Shown here piece by piece: positions 63,808 through 64,000 of a DNA stretch of 64,000 bases. The stretch covers positions 248,001-312,000 of the forward strand of contig NZ_FOMG01000001.1 in assembly GCF_900112485.1 (NCBI RefSeq), in the 5' to 3' direction. The translations under genes were made by a program, and so were the position numbers. Source of the DNA: Clostridium uliginosum. Its GTDB lineage: Bacteria; Bacillota; Clostridia; Clostridiales; Clostridiaceae. Under the pieces are notes generated by a model. The model saw only the letters and a program-made list of their open reading frames with translations. It was not told the origin of the DNA and made no database searches. The number at the start of each line of letters is the position of its first letter. The first letter of the stretch is position 1.

Positions 63808-64000
63808 TACAAATTTTTTAATGCTTTCTTTAATTCATATGCATTAAGCCACTTTGAATTAGTTGATGAATTATATTCAAATCCTTCTTGAACTGCTTTT
63901 CCAGTAGAAATTAGATATTTTTCACTATCCCACCAATCAAAATATGGATATATAATATAATGATTATTATATTCAAATGTATTCCTAGAATCATCTTTAG
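63808..64000 (-). CDS. 3' end of an unidentified gene, cut by the window
   Basis: 63 C-terminal codons are visible: NNHYIIYPYFDWWDSEKY, STGKAVQEGFEYNSSTNSKW and LNAYELKKALKNL. Aromatic-rich and soluble. Not recognised. It stands first in the visible part of the small-protein operon, so its identity would inform the whole cluster. Confidence 0.6.

Overview
The window is about 64 kb of very AT-rich DNA from a low-GC, Gram-positive, spore-forming anaerobe. The best fit is Clostridium sensu stricto, near the C. beijerinckii/C. butyricum group; species is not resolvable by eye. Supporting signs are strong AGGAGG ribosome binding sites with frequent TTG/GTG starts, a glycyl radical enzyme with its radical-SAM activase, a guanine riboswitch on xanthine salvage genes, small Cys-rich probable spore proteins, and MurR/RpiR, DeoR and YtrA-type regulators. 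No rRNA, tRNA or CRISPR array was seen.

Layout. 1-2.8 kb: hairpin-rich DNA, then a guanine-riboswitch-controlled pbuX-xpt operon (minus). 2.9-9.3 kb: a catabolic block with an FSA-type transaldolase, GRE activase, glycyl radical enzyme and RmlD-like reductase (minus), divergent from a DeoR regulator. 9.4-14.9 kb: a PucR regulator divergent from an old-yellow-enzyme reductase, an acetoacetate-decarboxylase-like protein and an SDR, with a 31-bp near-palindrome in the divergent region. 15-20.4 kb: DinG-type helicase, membrane proteins and two related small CC-motif genes. 20.6-23.2 kb: a decayed island flanked by 85-bp imperfect direct repeats, holding a truncated ComEC-like hydrolase, a frameshifted Xre regulator, a stop-interrupted tyrosine integrase and one intact 56-aa gene. 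24-29.9 kb: a protein with a His/Arg and Cys-Asp tail, topoisomerase III, YwbE, a YdjM-like protein, carbonic anhydrase and a cold-shock protein. 30-37.7 kb: MecA_N-type class B PBP, LemA and TPM proteins, ComFB, Ogt, and a secreted PTP-like phytase fused to a GxGYxYP domain. 38-46.7 kb: KatG, an IS3 remnant, a DUF1266-like lipoprotein, an NAD-salvage operon (NrtR-like, Prs-like, nicotinamidase, NadV-like) and an alpha/beta hydrolase. 46.9-53.6 kb: a two-component system, CCA-adding enzyme, RpiR regulator and pseudouridine synthase. 54-59.6 kb: a Gly/Cys-rich small protein, a YtrA-type GntR/ABC operon with a perfect 25-bp palindrome, and an amino-acid ABC permease plus binding protein without an ATPase. 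59.9-64 kb: PseH-like acetyltransferase, Maf/DUF115 glycosylation factor and an array of small CarboxypepD_reg-like proteins that runs off the window.

The most pervasive structure is intergenic. Two families of MITE-like inverted repeats recur at least 13 and 14 times. Family A ends in GGCTATGTTTTAA and family B in AGGCATATTNAAA. They sit mostly just after stop codons, sometimes supply the stop codon, and share an internal module. Leads most worth following are the NAD operon (possible ADP-ribose-based NAD regeneration), the small CarboxypepD_reg protein array with Maf/PseH, the phytase-GxGYxYP fusion, the GRE/FSA/RmlD operon, the PucR/OYE/Adc/SDR operon and the two repeat families.
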